From positions 62,001 through 126,000 of the forward strand of contig CALEYQ010000080.1 of NCBI GenBank assembly GCA_937924855.1: a stretch of DNA of 64,000 nucleotides, read 5' to 3'. Below, in pieces: positions 27,362 to 35,325 of this stretch. This DNA comes from an uncultured Bacteroidota bacterium (lineage in GTDB: Bacteria; Bacteroidota; Bacteroidia; JADZBD01). The notes below the pieces were generated by a model. That model was not told the origin of the DNA, made no database searches, and worked only from the letters and a program-made list of their open reading frames with translations. The stretch's first letter is position 1. Each line of letters opens with the position of its first letter. Both the position numbers and the translations under genes were made by a program.

Positions 27362-28120
27362 TTACAATCTTATTTCAAGGTTATTGTCTTTGAGGAATTC
27401 TTTCAATTCGGAAATTTTTAGTTCGTTTCGGTGAAAAATACCTGCAGCCAATGCGGCATCAGCATTTCCCCGGGTGAAAACATCCAGGAAGTCAACTGGA
27501 CTTCCGGCTCCACCGGAGGCGATCACAGGAATACCGGCTAAACCGGAAATCCGTGAAACATTCTCGATGTCGAATCCTGCCCCGGTTCCATCGCGGTCAA
27601 TTGCAGTTAATAAAATTTCCCCGGCACCTGAATCAATTATTTCTTTTACCCATTGGATAAGCTTCCTGTCGGTTTTTTTCTTTCCACCGTGCGACATCAC
27701 CATTGGAGTACCATTTAAAAGCATGTAATCAACCGCCACAACCACGCATTGAGATCCGAAGCGCCGGGCAATATCTGATATAAGCGAAGGGCGAAGCAGG
27801 GCAGCCGAATTTAGGCTTATTTTATCGGCGCCCGACTCCATCAGTTTTTCAACATGTCCGATTTCGCTGATTCCACCCCCTACGGTAAACGGAACATCTA
27901 CAACTCCGGCCACCTCCTCAATTACCTTGAAAATGGTGCCCGTATTTTTTACGCTTGCTTCGATATCCAGAAAAACCAACTCGTCAGCACCCTGCCGGCA
28001 ATAAAGCGTTGCCATTTCAACGGGACTCCCAAGCGGAACCATTCCCGAGAAATTTACTCCTTTCACGGTAGTGTTCCCTATGACATCCAGACAGGGAATA
28101 ATTCTTTTCGCTAATCCCAT
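27362..28120 (-). CDS. hisF: Imidazole glycerol phosphate synthase, cyclase subunit
   Basis: With HisH it converts PRFAR and ammonia to imidazole glycerol phosphate and AICAR. The 252-residue TIM barrel starts AKRIIPCLDVIGN with the catalytic Asp near residue 11; the second catalytic Asp is in CVVVAVDYM (about 130). Phosphate-binding loops FTVGGGI and VIASGGAGS are intact. It overlaps hisA by 10 bases. Confidence 0.97.
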   Translation of the reverse strand: MGLAKRIIPCLDVIGNTTVKGVNFSGMVPLGSPVEMATLYCRQGADELVFLDIEASVKNTGTIFKVIEEVAGVVDVPFTVGGGISEIGHVEKLMESGADKISLNSAALLRPSLISDIARRFGSQCVVVAVDYMLLNGTPMVMSHGGKKKTDRKLIQWVKEIIDSGAGEILLTAIDRDGTGAGFDIENVSRISGLAGIPVIASGGAGSPVDFLDVFTRGNADAALAAGIFHRNELKISELKEFLKDNNLEIRL

Positions 28121-28839
28121 AGTCTGAAATTTTTAAAATCCGGTTTTTCCGACAAAGGATTCCCGAACAAAGACTTCCCCAGAATGGCACCTTTACAACC
28201 CAGATTATGCAATGAAACAAGGTCTTCCTGATTTCTAACGCCACCGCTGGCAATGAGATTAATCTTTGGGAAATCCCCCAAAATCTGCTTATAAAGGGCA
28301 AGAGATGGCCCCTCCATCATACCATCTTTACTAACATCCGTACACATTACTCCATAACATTTATTAAGGGGCAATAGTTTTGCCATATCAGCAAATGAAA
28401 AGGAGGAATCCACAGTCCACCCTTTCAATTGTACCTTGCCATTTTTTACATCCAGGGCAGCCAAAATACGGTCCAGATTCAATTCAGCAAAAACCGAATC
28501 AGAAAATTCCCGATCTGAAACAAGGGAAGTTCCCAAACAAAGAATATCGGCTCCGGAAGAAATTACGGATCTCACATCAGTAAGCGTACGGATCCCACCT
28601 CCGAAATCAATCACCAGATTTGTCTTTGCTTTTATGGTTTCCAGCAATTCCAGGTGAACCGGTTTTCCGGATTTCGCCCCATCTAGATCCACCATATGCA
28701 GCCGTGAAAAACCTTTTTGCTCAAGCTCAAGGGCAAATTGCAAAGGATCGGTATGAAACACCCGGGCCGTCTGAAAATCTCCTTTTTTAAGCCTGACTGC
28801 CTTTCCATTTATTAAATCAATTGCAGGAATCAGCTCCAT
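28111..28839 (-). CDS. hisA: ProFAR isomerase (phosphoribosylformimino-AICAR-P isomerase)
   Basis: A 242-residue TIM barrel that opens the ribose of ProFAR to give PRFAR. IPAIDLINGKAVRL places the catalytic Asp at residue 8; a second Asp lies in ILAALDVKNG. Phosphate loops are DFGGGIRT and IASGGVRN. TD(V)SKDG near residue 165-175 is typical. Overlaps hisF by 10 bases and follows hisH by 1 base, so the three are tightly coupled. Confidence 0.96.
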   Translation of the reverse strand: MELIPAIDLINGKAVRLKKGDFQTARVFHTDPLQFALELEQKGFSRLHMVDLDGAKSGKPVHLELLETIKAKTNLVIDFGGGIRTLTDVRSVISSGADILCLGTSLVSDREFSDSVFAELNLDRILAALDVKNGKVQLKGWTVDSSFSFADMAKLLPLNKCYGVMCTDVSKDGMMEGPSLALYKQILGDFPKINLIASGGVRNQEDLVSLHNLGCKGAILGKSLFGNPLSEKPDFKNFRLWD

Positions 28840-28840
28840 G

Positions 28841-29422
28841 TTATAAACTCAAAAAATTAGTAATAATACGATAGCCTTCCGGTCCGCTTTTCTCAGGATG
28901 GAACTGAACCCCAAAAAAATTATCCCTTTCCACGGCGGCGGAAAATTCAGTTCCATAATGGGAAAATCCACTGGTACAATTTACCACCGGCAAATAAAAA
29001 CTGTTTACATAATATACATAAGCACTCTCAGTTACATTCTTAAATAAGGGTCCCTTCAAATTATAAATTCTATTCCAGCCAATCTGAGGAACTTTGAGTT
29101 CACCCTTAAACTTAAGGACATTTCCATCCACGATGCCAAGTCCACGGGCATTCCCCTCTTCGCTGGCCGAACACATTATTTGCATACCCAGACAAATTCC
29201 CAAAACCGGATTTTTAAATCCTCTGATCAGCTCGGCCAGGTTCTCTGCTTCCAGAAACCGGCTCAATTCTCCTGCATGACCAACACCGGGTAGAATTAAC
29301 TTATCGGCCTTGTTTAATGTATCGGGGTCGCTGGTCAGAACCGGAGTAATGCCAAGTCGTTTCAAGGCAATTTCCACCGATTTAACGTTTCCCGCAGGGT
29401 ATTTCACCAGACAAACTTTCAT
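28841..29422 (-). CDS. hisH: Imidazole glycerol phosphate synthase, glutaminase subunit
   Basis: A class I glutamine amidotransferase of 193 residues that supplies ammonia to HisF. The nucleophile is C77 in VLGICLGMQIM; the His and Glu of the triad are in GVQFHPEKSG near residue 174. LPGVGHAG forms the oxyanion region. It overlaps hisB by 4 bases at an ATGA junction. Confidence 0.96.
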   Translation of the reverse strand: MKVCLVKYPAGNVKSVEIALKRLGITPVLTSDPDTLNKADKLILPGVGHAGELSRFLEAENLAELIRGFKNPVLGICLGMQIMCSASEEGNARGLGIVDGNVLKFKGELKVPQIGWNRIYNLKGPLFKNVTESAYVYYVNSFYLPVVNCTSGFSHYGTEFSAAVERDNFFGVQFHPEKSGPEGYRIITNFLSL

Positions 29423-30543
29423 AACAATCCTTTGGTAGTGGGAATTTCATCATTGTCGTTACCCCTTTCCAAACATCCTTTTAAACATTTACCAAATGCC
29501 TTAAAAACCGATTCAATTTTATGGTGGGTATTTTCGCCCAGCACTTCAATGTGAAGGGTACAGGAAGCCGCATCGGAAAAAGACTTAAAGAAATGGGATA
29601 GCATTTCCACAGGAAAATCACCTACTTTATCACGGGTAAACTTTCCCTCAAACCTCAGCCAGGGTCTGCCCCCAAAATCCATGGAAAAGCGACACTCTGC
29701 ATCATCCATGGGAAGTACGAAGGCATATCGCCCGATCCCTTTCTTATTTCCGGCCGCTCTTTTAACCGCCTCACCGAGGGCAAGAGCAGTGTCCTCTATG
29801 GTGTGGTGCTCATCAATTTCAAGGTCTCCTTTAACATCAAGCTCCAGACTGAAACCTCCATGGCGACAAAACTGCTCCAGCATGTGGTCAAAAAATTTCA
29901 GTCCGGTATTAATTTTGTACGACCCGGTTCCATCAGGATTGAACCAAAGCCTGATTTCGGTTTCGTTTGTTTTCCGGCAATGCTCAACAATACGGTCATT
30001 AGTTTTTAAGAAATAATAAATTTCCTTCCAGGAATCGGGGTTCAAAGCAATAATATCTTTGAGCTCCGCAGGAACAGGAACTTCCTTATTATAATATTGC
30101 CGGATGTAAATTGCCCGGCATCCCAGATTTGACGCAAGGTAACAATCCGTCAGCCTATCCCCTATGGTAAACGAATTTTTTAAATCCCATGCACCTGAAA
30201 GGTATTCCGTGAGCATCCCTGTGCCCGGTTTCCGGGTTGGAGCATTATCGCTTTCAAAGTGAGGGTCAACATGAACCGTTCGGAATACAATTCCTTCATT
30301 TTTTAATGCGGAAAGGATAAAATTCTGAATAGGCTCAAAAGCCTGCAAGGGATACTTTTCCGTGCCGAGACCATCCTGATTGGTAACCATTACCAATTCA
30401 AAATTTAACTCTCTGCATATTTTACCCAGCCAGGTAAAAACACCGGGCATAAATTCAAGTTTACTGAAACTATCAATCTGAAAATAATCCTGAGGTTCAA
30501 TAATCAGAGTACCGTCACGATCAATAAAAAGAGCCTTTTTCAT
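29419..30543 (-). CDS. hisB: Bifunctional histidinol-phosphatase / imidazoleglycerol-phosphate dehydratase
   Basis: Steps 6 and 8 of histidine synthesis. The N-terminal HAD phosphatase (about 1-165) has FIDRDGTL with nucleophile D8 and acid D10. The C-terminal IGP dehydratase (about 185-374) has the manganese-binding FFDHMLEQFCRHGGF, IDEHHTIEDTALALGEA and HHKIESVFKAFGKCL segments. The length of 374 fits the fused enterobacterial-type HisB. It follows hisC by 1 base and overlaps hisH. Confidence 0.97.
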   Translation of the reverse strand: MKKALFIDRDGTLIIEPQDYFQIDSFSKLEFMPGVFTWLGKICRELNFELVMVTNQDGLGTEKYPLQAFEPIQNFILSALKNEGIVFRTVHVDPHFESDNAPTRKPGTGMLTEYLSGAWDLKNSFTIGDRLTDCYLASNLGCRAIYIRQYYNKEVPVPAELKDIIALNPDSWKEIYYFLKTNDRIVEHCRKTNETEIRLWFNPDGTGSYKINTGLKFFDHMLEQFCRHGGFSLELDVKGDLEIDEHHTIEDTALALGEAVKRAAGNKKGIGRYAFVLPMDDAECRFSMDFGGRPWLRFEGKFTRDKVGDFPVEMLSHFFKSFSDAASCTLHIEVLGENTHHKIESVFKAFGKCLKGCLERGNDNDEIPTTKGLL

Positions 30544-30544
30544 T

Positions 30545-31579
30545 TTATATTTCCTTTAATTCCTTTAGCAAATTACGATTTTCATCGGGTGTTCCCAGGG
30601 TAATACGCAAACATCCTTCGCATCCCGGCACCTTACTTCGGTCGCGCACCAGAAATCCCTTCCCCAGCAGATTCCGGTAAACCTTTGCAGGGTCCCTGAA
30701 TCGAACAAGAAAAAAATTGGCCTCTGAAGGATAAACTAAAACAACTTCAGGCACTTGACGAAGCTGTGTGTACATAAATTCCCGTTCGCTAATAAACTCC
30801 TCCTTATTTGAATTGCTTTCCTGCAACAACCTCAATGCCTCCTGCTGGCTGAATGCATTGATATTATAAGGAGGCTTGGCCTTTAACAAAACGGCAGTTA
30901 ACCGGGGATCGCTCAGGGCATAACCTATTCGTAAGCCGGCCATCCCGTAAAACTTACTCAGGGTTCTCAAAACAACCAATTGCCCATTCAAAAATTCCGG
31001 ATCGGGGGAATTTACCCGGGAAGAAAATTCCATATAGGCCTCATCCATTACCAGAAGTACGCTTTTGTCCTTTATTTTCTGTAGTAGCGGTCCCGGATCA
31101 ATAAGATTGCCGCTGGGGTTATTCGGGTTGCAAACAAAAATGATTTTCAGATTATCCCAATTCACGCGGGAATCCCAGTCAAACGGAATCTGAAATTCTG
31201 AATCAAGAGAAACTCTTTGAATTTCTACATTGTTTAAGCCAGCGCAAAACTCATACATCCCATAGGTAGGAGTAAAAATCAGCACAGAATCCTGACCGGG
31301 ATTGCAAAAGCAGCGAATCAAAAGGTCAATGGCTTCATCGCTGCCGTTTCCTACAAAAACATTTTCCGGCGAGAGGTTATATTTCCCGGCAATTACAGCT
31401 CTTAAAGCTCTGGATTGCGGATCGGGGTAGGAAGCAAATTTATTTCCCCGGGAAAGAGAAAGCCGGTTTTCATTTGCATCCAACAAAACTTTTCCTTCCG
31501 AGTCGGCTTCGTCGCGTGCGCTGGAATAGGCTTTAAGGGCCCGGATGTTTTGCCTTAAAATATTTTCAGGATTAAACAT
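30545..31579 (-). CDS. hisC: Histidinol-phosphate aminotransferase
   Basis: A PLP-dependent enzyme of 344 residues that transaminates imidazole acetol phosphate to histidinol phosphate. The PLP Lys lies in RTLSKFYGMAGLRIGYA, the Asn in CNPNNPSGN and the Asp in VMDEAYMEF. VGNGSDEAIDLLIR is typical of HisC. The ATG (31577-31579) overlaps the end of hisD by 8 bases. Operon position excludes most other class I aminotransferase functions. Confidence 0.95.
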   Translation of the reverse strand: MFNPENILRQNIRALKAYSSARDEADSEGKVLLDANENRLSLSRGNKFASYPDPQSRALRAVIAGKYNLSPENVFVGNGSDEAIDLLIRCFCNPGQDSVLIFTPTYGMYEFCAGLNNVEIQRVSLDSEFQIPFDWDSRVNWDNLKIIFVCNPNNPSGNLIDPGPLLQKIKDKSVLLVMDEAYMEFSSRVNSPDPEFLNGQLVVLRTLSKFYGMAGLRIGYALSDPRLTAVLLKAKPPYNINAFSQQEALRLLQESNSNKEEFISEREFMYTQLRQVPEVVLVYPSEANFFLVRFRDPAKVYRNLLGKGFLVRDRSKVPGCEGCLRITLGTPDENRNLLKELKEI

Positions 31580-32852
31580 TTTGCAGACGTTTTAAAATTG
31601 AATTTGCGTGGCCTTCGAGCCCTTCCAGTCTGGCAAGAAGCCTAACCGGGGGACCCACTTTCAGCAGACTGGCCCTATTAATAGTTTGCCAGGTCATTTT
31701 TTTCATAAAAGATTCGGTACTTACTCCACCATAAACCCTGGCAAAACCGCCCGTCGGCAGACAGTGGTTGGTTCCCGAAGCATAATCGCCCAAAACCTCA
31801 CAGGACAAAGAACCCAGAAAAACAGAACCGGCATTTCGTACGAGGGGTAACCATCTGGCCGGATTTTTAACCTGAATACTCAAATGTTCGGGAGCGTAGT
31901 TGTTTATAAATTCCATACCCGTTTCCGGTTTTGTAAAATACATAGCAAAGGATCGTTTCAACGATTTCAGGGCCATTTCCTTCCTTGGTAAGGTCAAAAT
32001 TTGATTATCAACTTCCCGAACCACCTCTCGAATTAATTTCTTACTGTCGGTAACCAGAAAAACCTGACTATCGGGACCGTGCTCGGCTTGTGCAATAAGG
32101 TCTGCTGCGATAAACTCAGGGTTTGAAAATTTATCTGCAAGCACTACCAATTCCGAGGGCCCTGCAAGGAAATCAATCTCCACCCCCTGGTTTCGGATTT
32201 CTGATTTTGCCCCGGTTACCCATTTATTTCCGGGACCGAAAATTTTATTTACGGGTTTAAATTTACCGAAGCCGTAACCCAGGGCTCCGATAGCGGGAAT
32301 GCCTCCCAGTTTCAGCACTTCATCAATTTCAAGTTCCCTGATGATAAAAGCCAGTTCGGGAGAAAATGTGGAATTTGCTTTTAGGGGTGTTGAAACTGCA
32401 ATCTCCTTTACTCCGGCAATACGGGCAGGCACCCCGAGCATAATGAGGGTGGAAAATAAGGGTGCCGTTCCTCCCGGAATATACAAACCCACCCGGTCGA
32501 GCGGATTCCAGCTTGCCCCGCAAACTAATCCCGGAAGAATCTCCACATTTCGGTTTTCAGGTAGCAGTTGTGTGTGGAACTTATCAATATTCCGCATGGC
32601 CAGGAGAATGGCTTTACGGCTTTCCCCGGAAACTTTTCCCGCAGCAATTCTCAATTCATTTGGATTGGTAAAAACCGGTTCGGGCATTTTTTCTCCGAGG
32701 GAGGATAAAACGGACCTGATTCCATATTCGCCCCGGAGTCTGACTTTTTTTAGCATCTCCCGGATTTTTTCCATTTCAGCCAGGGTGCAGGTGCCCGGAC
32801 GAAGAGTAAAAGGACCCCATTTTTTACGGGGTAAGTTTTCAAAATATCTCAT
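31572..32852 (-). CDS. hisD: Histidinol dehydrogenase
   Basis: Oxidises L-histidinol to L-histidine in two NAD-dependent, zinc-assisted steps. From the ATG at 32850-32852 the protein is 426 residues; a TTG three codons upstream would overlap the hisG stop. Signature segments are GPGNKWVTGAKSEIR, DFLAGPSELVVLAD, LIAQAEHGPDSQVFLVT with zinc-binding Gln and His, and NAGSVFLGSLSCEVLGDYASGTNH. Only one base separates it from hisG. Confidence 0.97.
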   Translation of the reverse strand: MRYFENLPRKKWGPFTLRPGTCTLAEMEKIREMLKKVRLRGEYGIRSVLSSLGEKMPEPVFTNPNELRIAAGKVSGESRKAILLAMRNIDKFHTQLLPENRNVEILPGLVCGASWNPLDRVGLYIPGGTAPLFSTLIMLGVPARIAGVKEIAVSTPLKANSTFSPELAFIIRELEIDEVLKLGGIPAIGALGYGFGKFKPVNKIFGPGNKWVTGAKSEIRNQGVEIDFLAGPSELVVLADKFSNPEFIAADLIAQAEHGPDSQVFLVTDSKKLIREVVREVDNQILTLPRKEMALKSLKRSFAMYFTKPETGMEFINNYAPEHLSIQVKNPARWLPLVRNAGSVFLGSLSCEVLGDYASGTNHCLPTGGFARVYGGVSTESFMKKMTWQTINRASLLKVGPPVRLLARLEGLEGHANSILKRLQNV

Positions 32853-32853
32853 C

Positions 32854-33711
32854 TTAAACAATCATATTTTCAATAGGAATAACAAGAATACCTTCCGCAC
32901 CTTCTTTCTTTAGTTTCATGGTAATATCCCAGAAATCATCCGCGTTAACAACAGAGTGAAGCGATGACCATCCCTCGGTTGCAAGGGGAAGTATGGTGGG
33001 AGCTTTTATCCCGGGGATAATTTTTGTAATGGCAGCAATTTTTCCATTCGGGGCATTCAACAAAATATATTTGTTTTTCTTTCCCTGACGGTTGGCTCTT
33101 ACCCGAAAAATTAAGCGATCCAGGATATCCCGTTTTTCCCCATTCAGATTTTGATTGGCCACAAGAACGGCCTGACTTTTAAGAATGGTTTCAACCTCTT
33201 TTAATCCGTTTGAAAGCAGGGTGCTTCCTGTACTGACCAGATCGCAGATAGCATCGGAAAGTCCAATCCCCGGCGCAATTTCCACGCTTCCTCCAATGCC
33301 GTGAATCTCCGCCTTAATATTGTTGGATTTTAGGAAGGAACTCAATATTTCAGGGTAGGAAGTGGCAATTCTTTTTCCCTGAAAGTAGGTAAGCCCTGCA
33401 TAGTTTGTTTCCCGTGGAATGGCCAGGGAAAGGCGGCAGGTTCCAAACCCAAGCTTTTCTTCTACCTGAAGATTTTCGATGCCTTTTTCCGCCAGCACAT
33501 TTTCACCTACTATGCCGCAGTCGGCCACCCCATCACGGATATAACCCGGAATATCATCGTCGCGAAGGAACAATACTTCCACGGGAAAGTTCTCGGCCCG
33601 GGTTTTCAGGCGGCCGTTCCCTTCTATCAGATTAAACCCGCAAAAAGACATCAGCTCAAGGGAGCTTTTATTTAAGCGGCCCGATTTCTGAATGGCAATG
33701 GTTAATTTCAT
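32854..33711 (-). CDS. hisG: ATP phosphoribosyltransferase, long form
   Basis: First and committed step of histidine synthesis: PRPP plus ATP gives phosphoribosyl-ATP. From the ATG at 33709-33711 the protein has 285 residues, so it is the long, self-sufficient HisG type with a C-terminal ACT-like regulatory domain (about 210-285) for feedback by histidine. The catalytic part begins LTIAIQKSGRLNKSS and contains the PRPP loop EIAPGIGLSDAICDLVSTGSTL. A frame extended to 33750 would start inside the attenuator terminator and is rejected. It lies 12 bases after the terminator U-tract, so its transcription depends on read-through. Confidence 0.96.
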   Translation of the reverse strand: MKLTIAIQKSGRLNKSSLELMSFCGFNLIEGNGRLKTRAENFPVEVLFLRDDDIPGYIRDGVADCGIVGENVLAEKGIENLQVEEKLGFGTCRLSLAIPRETNYAGLTYFQGKRIATSYPEILSSFLKSNNIKAEIHGIGGSVEIAPGIGLSDAICDLVSTGSTLLSNGLKEVETILKSQAVLVANQNLNGEKRDILDRLIFRVRANRQGKKNKYILLNAPNGKIAAITKIIPGIKAPTILPLATEGWSSLHSVVNADDFWDITMKLKKEGAEGILVIPIENMIV

Positions 33712-33723
33712 ATCTATGGATTT

Positions 33724-33757
33724 AAAATAAAAAAGGCTTTCTTGATTCAAGAAAGCC
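33724..33757 (-). terminator. Intrinsic terminator in the his leader (attenuator segments 3 and 4)
   Basis: On the minus strand GGCTTTCTTG and CAAGAAAGCC form a perfect 10-bp stem with a 3-base loop (33735-33757), followed by TTTTTTATTTT (33724-33734). It precedes hisG, not a gene end, so its job must be conditional termination of the his operon. Confidence 0.85.
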
Positions 33758-33821
33758 GGCTACTATTTATTTGTTAAAGTATATTAAATAAGGAATGGCT
33801 TTCCCAGGAAATGGAAGCCAT
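33748..33821 (-). promoter_or_regulatory. Alternative RNA structures of the his attenuator (segments 1, 2, 3)
   Basis: Three segments can pair in two exclusive ways. Segment 1 (33813-33821, ATGGCTTCC on the minus strand) lies in the leader ORF at the His codons. It pairs with segment 2 (33795-33805, GGGAAAGCCAT), leaving segment 3 free to form the terminator. If a ribosome stalls at the His codons and masks segment 1, segment 2 can pair with segment 3 (GGCTTTC against GAAAGCC), which prevents the 3:4 terminator. This is the standard logic of amino-acid attenuators; pairing was judged by eye. Confidence 0.75.
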
Positions 33822-33852
33822 GATGATGAAGTATATTTATATTTGCCTTCAC
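33784..33852 (-). CDS. hisL: Histidine operon leader peptide
   Basis: A 22-codon ORF with GTG start (33850-33852) and TAA stop (33784-33786), too short for usual gene finding. It encodes MKANINIL, then HHHGFH, then FLGKPFLI. Four of 22 residues are His, three of them consecutive CAT codons placed exactly over segment 1 of the attenuator. It sits 70 bases upstream of hisG, before the leader terminator. Low charged His-tRNA would stall ribosomes here and allow read-through. The His run and stop are certain; the start is less so, because the predicted promoter would place the transcript's 5' end close to the GTG and no ATG is in frame. Confidence 0.75.
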   Translation of the reverse strand: MKANINILHHHGFHFLGKPFLI

Positions 33853-33858
33853 AGGATA

Positions 33859-33889
33859 CAAATGTAAACAATTTATAATATCCACCAAA
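33859..33889 (-). promoter_or_regulatory. Predicted his operon promoter
   Basis: On the minus strand TTTG (33886-33889), 19 bases, then TACATTTG (33859-33866) matches the Bacteroidota TTTG-N19-TAnnTTTG consensus at every fixed position. The expected start of transcription is at about 33852-33854, essentially at the leader GTG. It lies in the 39-base space before the divergent ChaN-like gene at 33892. Confidence 0.6.
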
Positions 33890-33891
33890 AA

Positions 33892-34752
33892 ATGAAAAAA
33901 TCAACACAATTACTATTCCTTTCAGCCTTTTGCTTGTTTGGATTTACCTCCGACAAACCTGCCTACAAGGTATTTACCGGCAAGGGAAAGGAAACCGACT
34001 ACAAAACACTGTTAAAGGAGGCCGAAAAATCGGATGTTATATTTTTCGGGGAATTTCACGATAACCCCATTTGCCATTGGCTGCAGGCCGAGTTAATGCG
34101 CGATTTATACAAATCAAAAGGGGATTTGCTCTTGATGGGGGCCGAAATGTTTGAAGCCGACAATCAAATGGCTCTGAATGAATACTTAAAGGGTTTGATC
34201 AGCGAAAAAACCCTGAAGGACGAGTCTAAGATTTGGCCCAATTACAAAACAGACTATAAGCCCCTTCTTGATTTTGCCCGTGAAAAAAAGCTACCCTTTA
34301 TTGCTACCAATGTACCCCGGCGGTATGCGAATCTTGTGTATTCCAAAGGCACGGGTATTTTAGACAGCCTCGAATCCGGAAGCAAAGCCTTTTTACCCCC
34401 TCTCCCCTTTCCCTACGATCCCGAGCTGAAATGCTATAAAGATATCTTCGCCTCAGCCGGAGGGCATGGGGGTGAAAACCTCCCCAAATCACAGGCCCTG
34501 AAAGACGCTACCATGGCTCATTTCATTGCCCTAAATTTTACTAAAGGCAAAACATTTCTGCATTTTAACGGGACCTACCATTCCAATTTTAATGAGGGGA
34601 TTGTATGGTACCTGAAAAAGTACCGGCCAGAACTGAAAATCATGGTGATTTCATCTTCCCTGCAAAAGGAATTGGCAACGCTTGATAAAGAATCCATTGG
34701 CAGTGGTGATTTTATTATTTGTACTCCCGAATCCATTACCCGAACCCATTGA
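33892..34752 (+). CDS. ChaN-like exported protein (haem-binding uptake/Tiki superfamily)
   Basis: A 286-residue protein with an N-terminal signal sequence (about 1-20). Family motifs are IFFGEFHDNPICHWLQ (about 50-65), GAEMFEADNQ (about 84-93), NYKTDYKPLLDFAR and the C-terminal LHFNGTYHSNF. ChaN-like proteins have an erythromycin-esterase/TIKI-type fold, and Campylobacter ChaN binds haem; enzymatic activity is not established. Unlike many members, no strict lipobox with a Cys at the cleavage site is seen, so it may be periplasmic rather than a lipoprotein. Its stop overlaps the tag start. It is divergent from the his leader and has a TATATTTG -7-like sequence at 33838-33845. Confidence 0.82.
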   Translation: MKKSTQLLFLSAFCLFGFTSDKPAYKVFTGKGKETDYKTLLKEAEKSDVIFFGEFHDNPICHWLQAELMRDLYKSKGDLLLMGAEMFEADNQMALNEYLKGLISEKTLKDESKIWPNYKTDYKPLLDFAREKKLPFIATNVPRRYANLVYSKGTGILDSLESGSKAFLPPLPFPYDPELKCYKDIFASAGGHGGENLPKSQALKDATMAHFIALNFTKGKTFLHFNGTYHSNFNEGIVWYLKKYRPELKIMVISSSLQKELATLDKESIGSGDFIICTPESITRTH

Positions 34753-35321
34753 AAAAGAGCAAAGAAAAAATCCGCTGCCCCTGGTGCCTTTCCCACCCGA
34801 TTTATATAAAATATCATGATGAAGAATGGGGCGTTCCTGTATATGACGACCGTTTGCTGTTTGAGTTTTTGATTCTGGAAGGATTTCAGGCCGGCCTGAG
34901 CTGGTTAACGGTTCTGAAAAAAAGGGAAAACTTCAGAAAGGCTTTTGCGGGTTTTGATGCAAAAAAAATTGCCCGGTTTGATCAAAAAAAAGTGGAGCGC
35001 CTGATGCAGGATACCGGAATAATAAGAAACCGCTTAAAAATAGAAGCCGCCATAAACAATGCCAGACTCTTTCTTAAAATTCAAAAGGAATACGGCTCCT
35101 TCAGCAAATTCATCTGGTCCTTTACCGGAGGAAAAACCCTGGTAAATAAACCAAAAACCATGAAAGATATTCCCTCTACTTCCCGGGAAAGTGATGAAAT
35201 GAGCAGGGTATTGGGCAAAATGGGCTTTAAATTCCGGGGATCTACCATTTGTTATGCATTCATGCAGGCAACGGGAATGGTTAACGACCACCTTATTACC
35301 TGCTATAAAAGAAAAAAATAA
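34749..35321 (+). CDS. tag: DNA-3-methyladenine glycosylase I
   Basis: It removes 3-methyladenine from alkylated DNA. The protein has 190 residues from a TTG (34749-34751) that overlaps the ChaN-like stop as TTGA; another TTG at 34719 would give ten more residues. IRCPWCLSHPIYIKYHDEEWGVPVYDD is the N-terminal signature, with the Tag-specific zinc ligands Cys and His here and His/Cys in NDHLITC near the C-terminus. LEGFQAGLSWLTVLKKRENF carries the catalytic Glu and base-stacking Trp. All key residues are present. Confidence 0.93.
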   Translation: MKKSKEKIRCPWCLSHPIYIKYHDEEWGVPVYDDRLLFEFLILEGFQAGLSWLTVLKKRENFRKAFAGFDAKKIARFDQKKVERLMQDTGIIRNRLKIEAAINNARLFLKIQKEYGSFSKFIWSFTGGKTLVNKPKTMKDIPSTSRESDEMSRVLGKMGFKFRGSTICYAFMQATGMVNDHLITCYKRKK

Positions 35322-35325
35322 TGGT

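Noticed and set aside
33712..33750. Extension of hisG to 33750
   Set aside because: It would place the start inside the terminator stem and adds non-conserved residues encoded by the hairpin.
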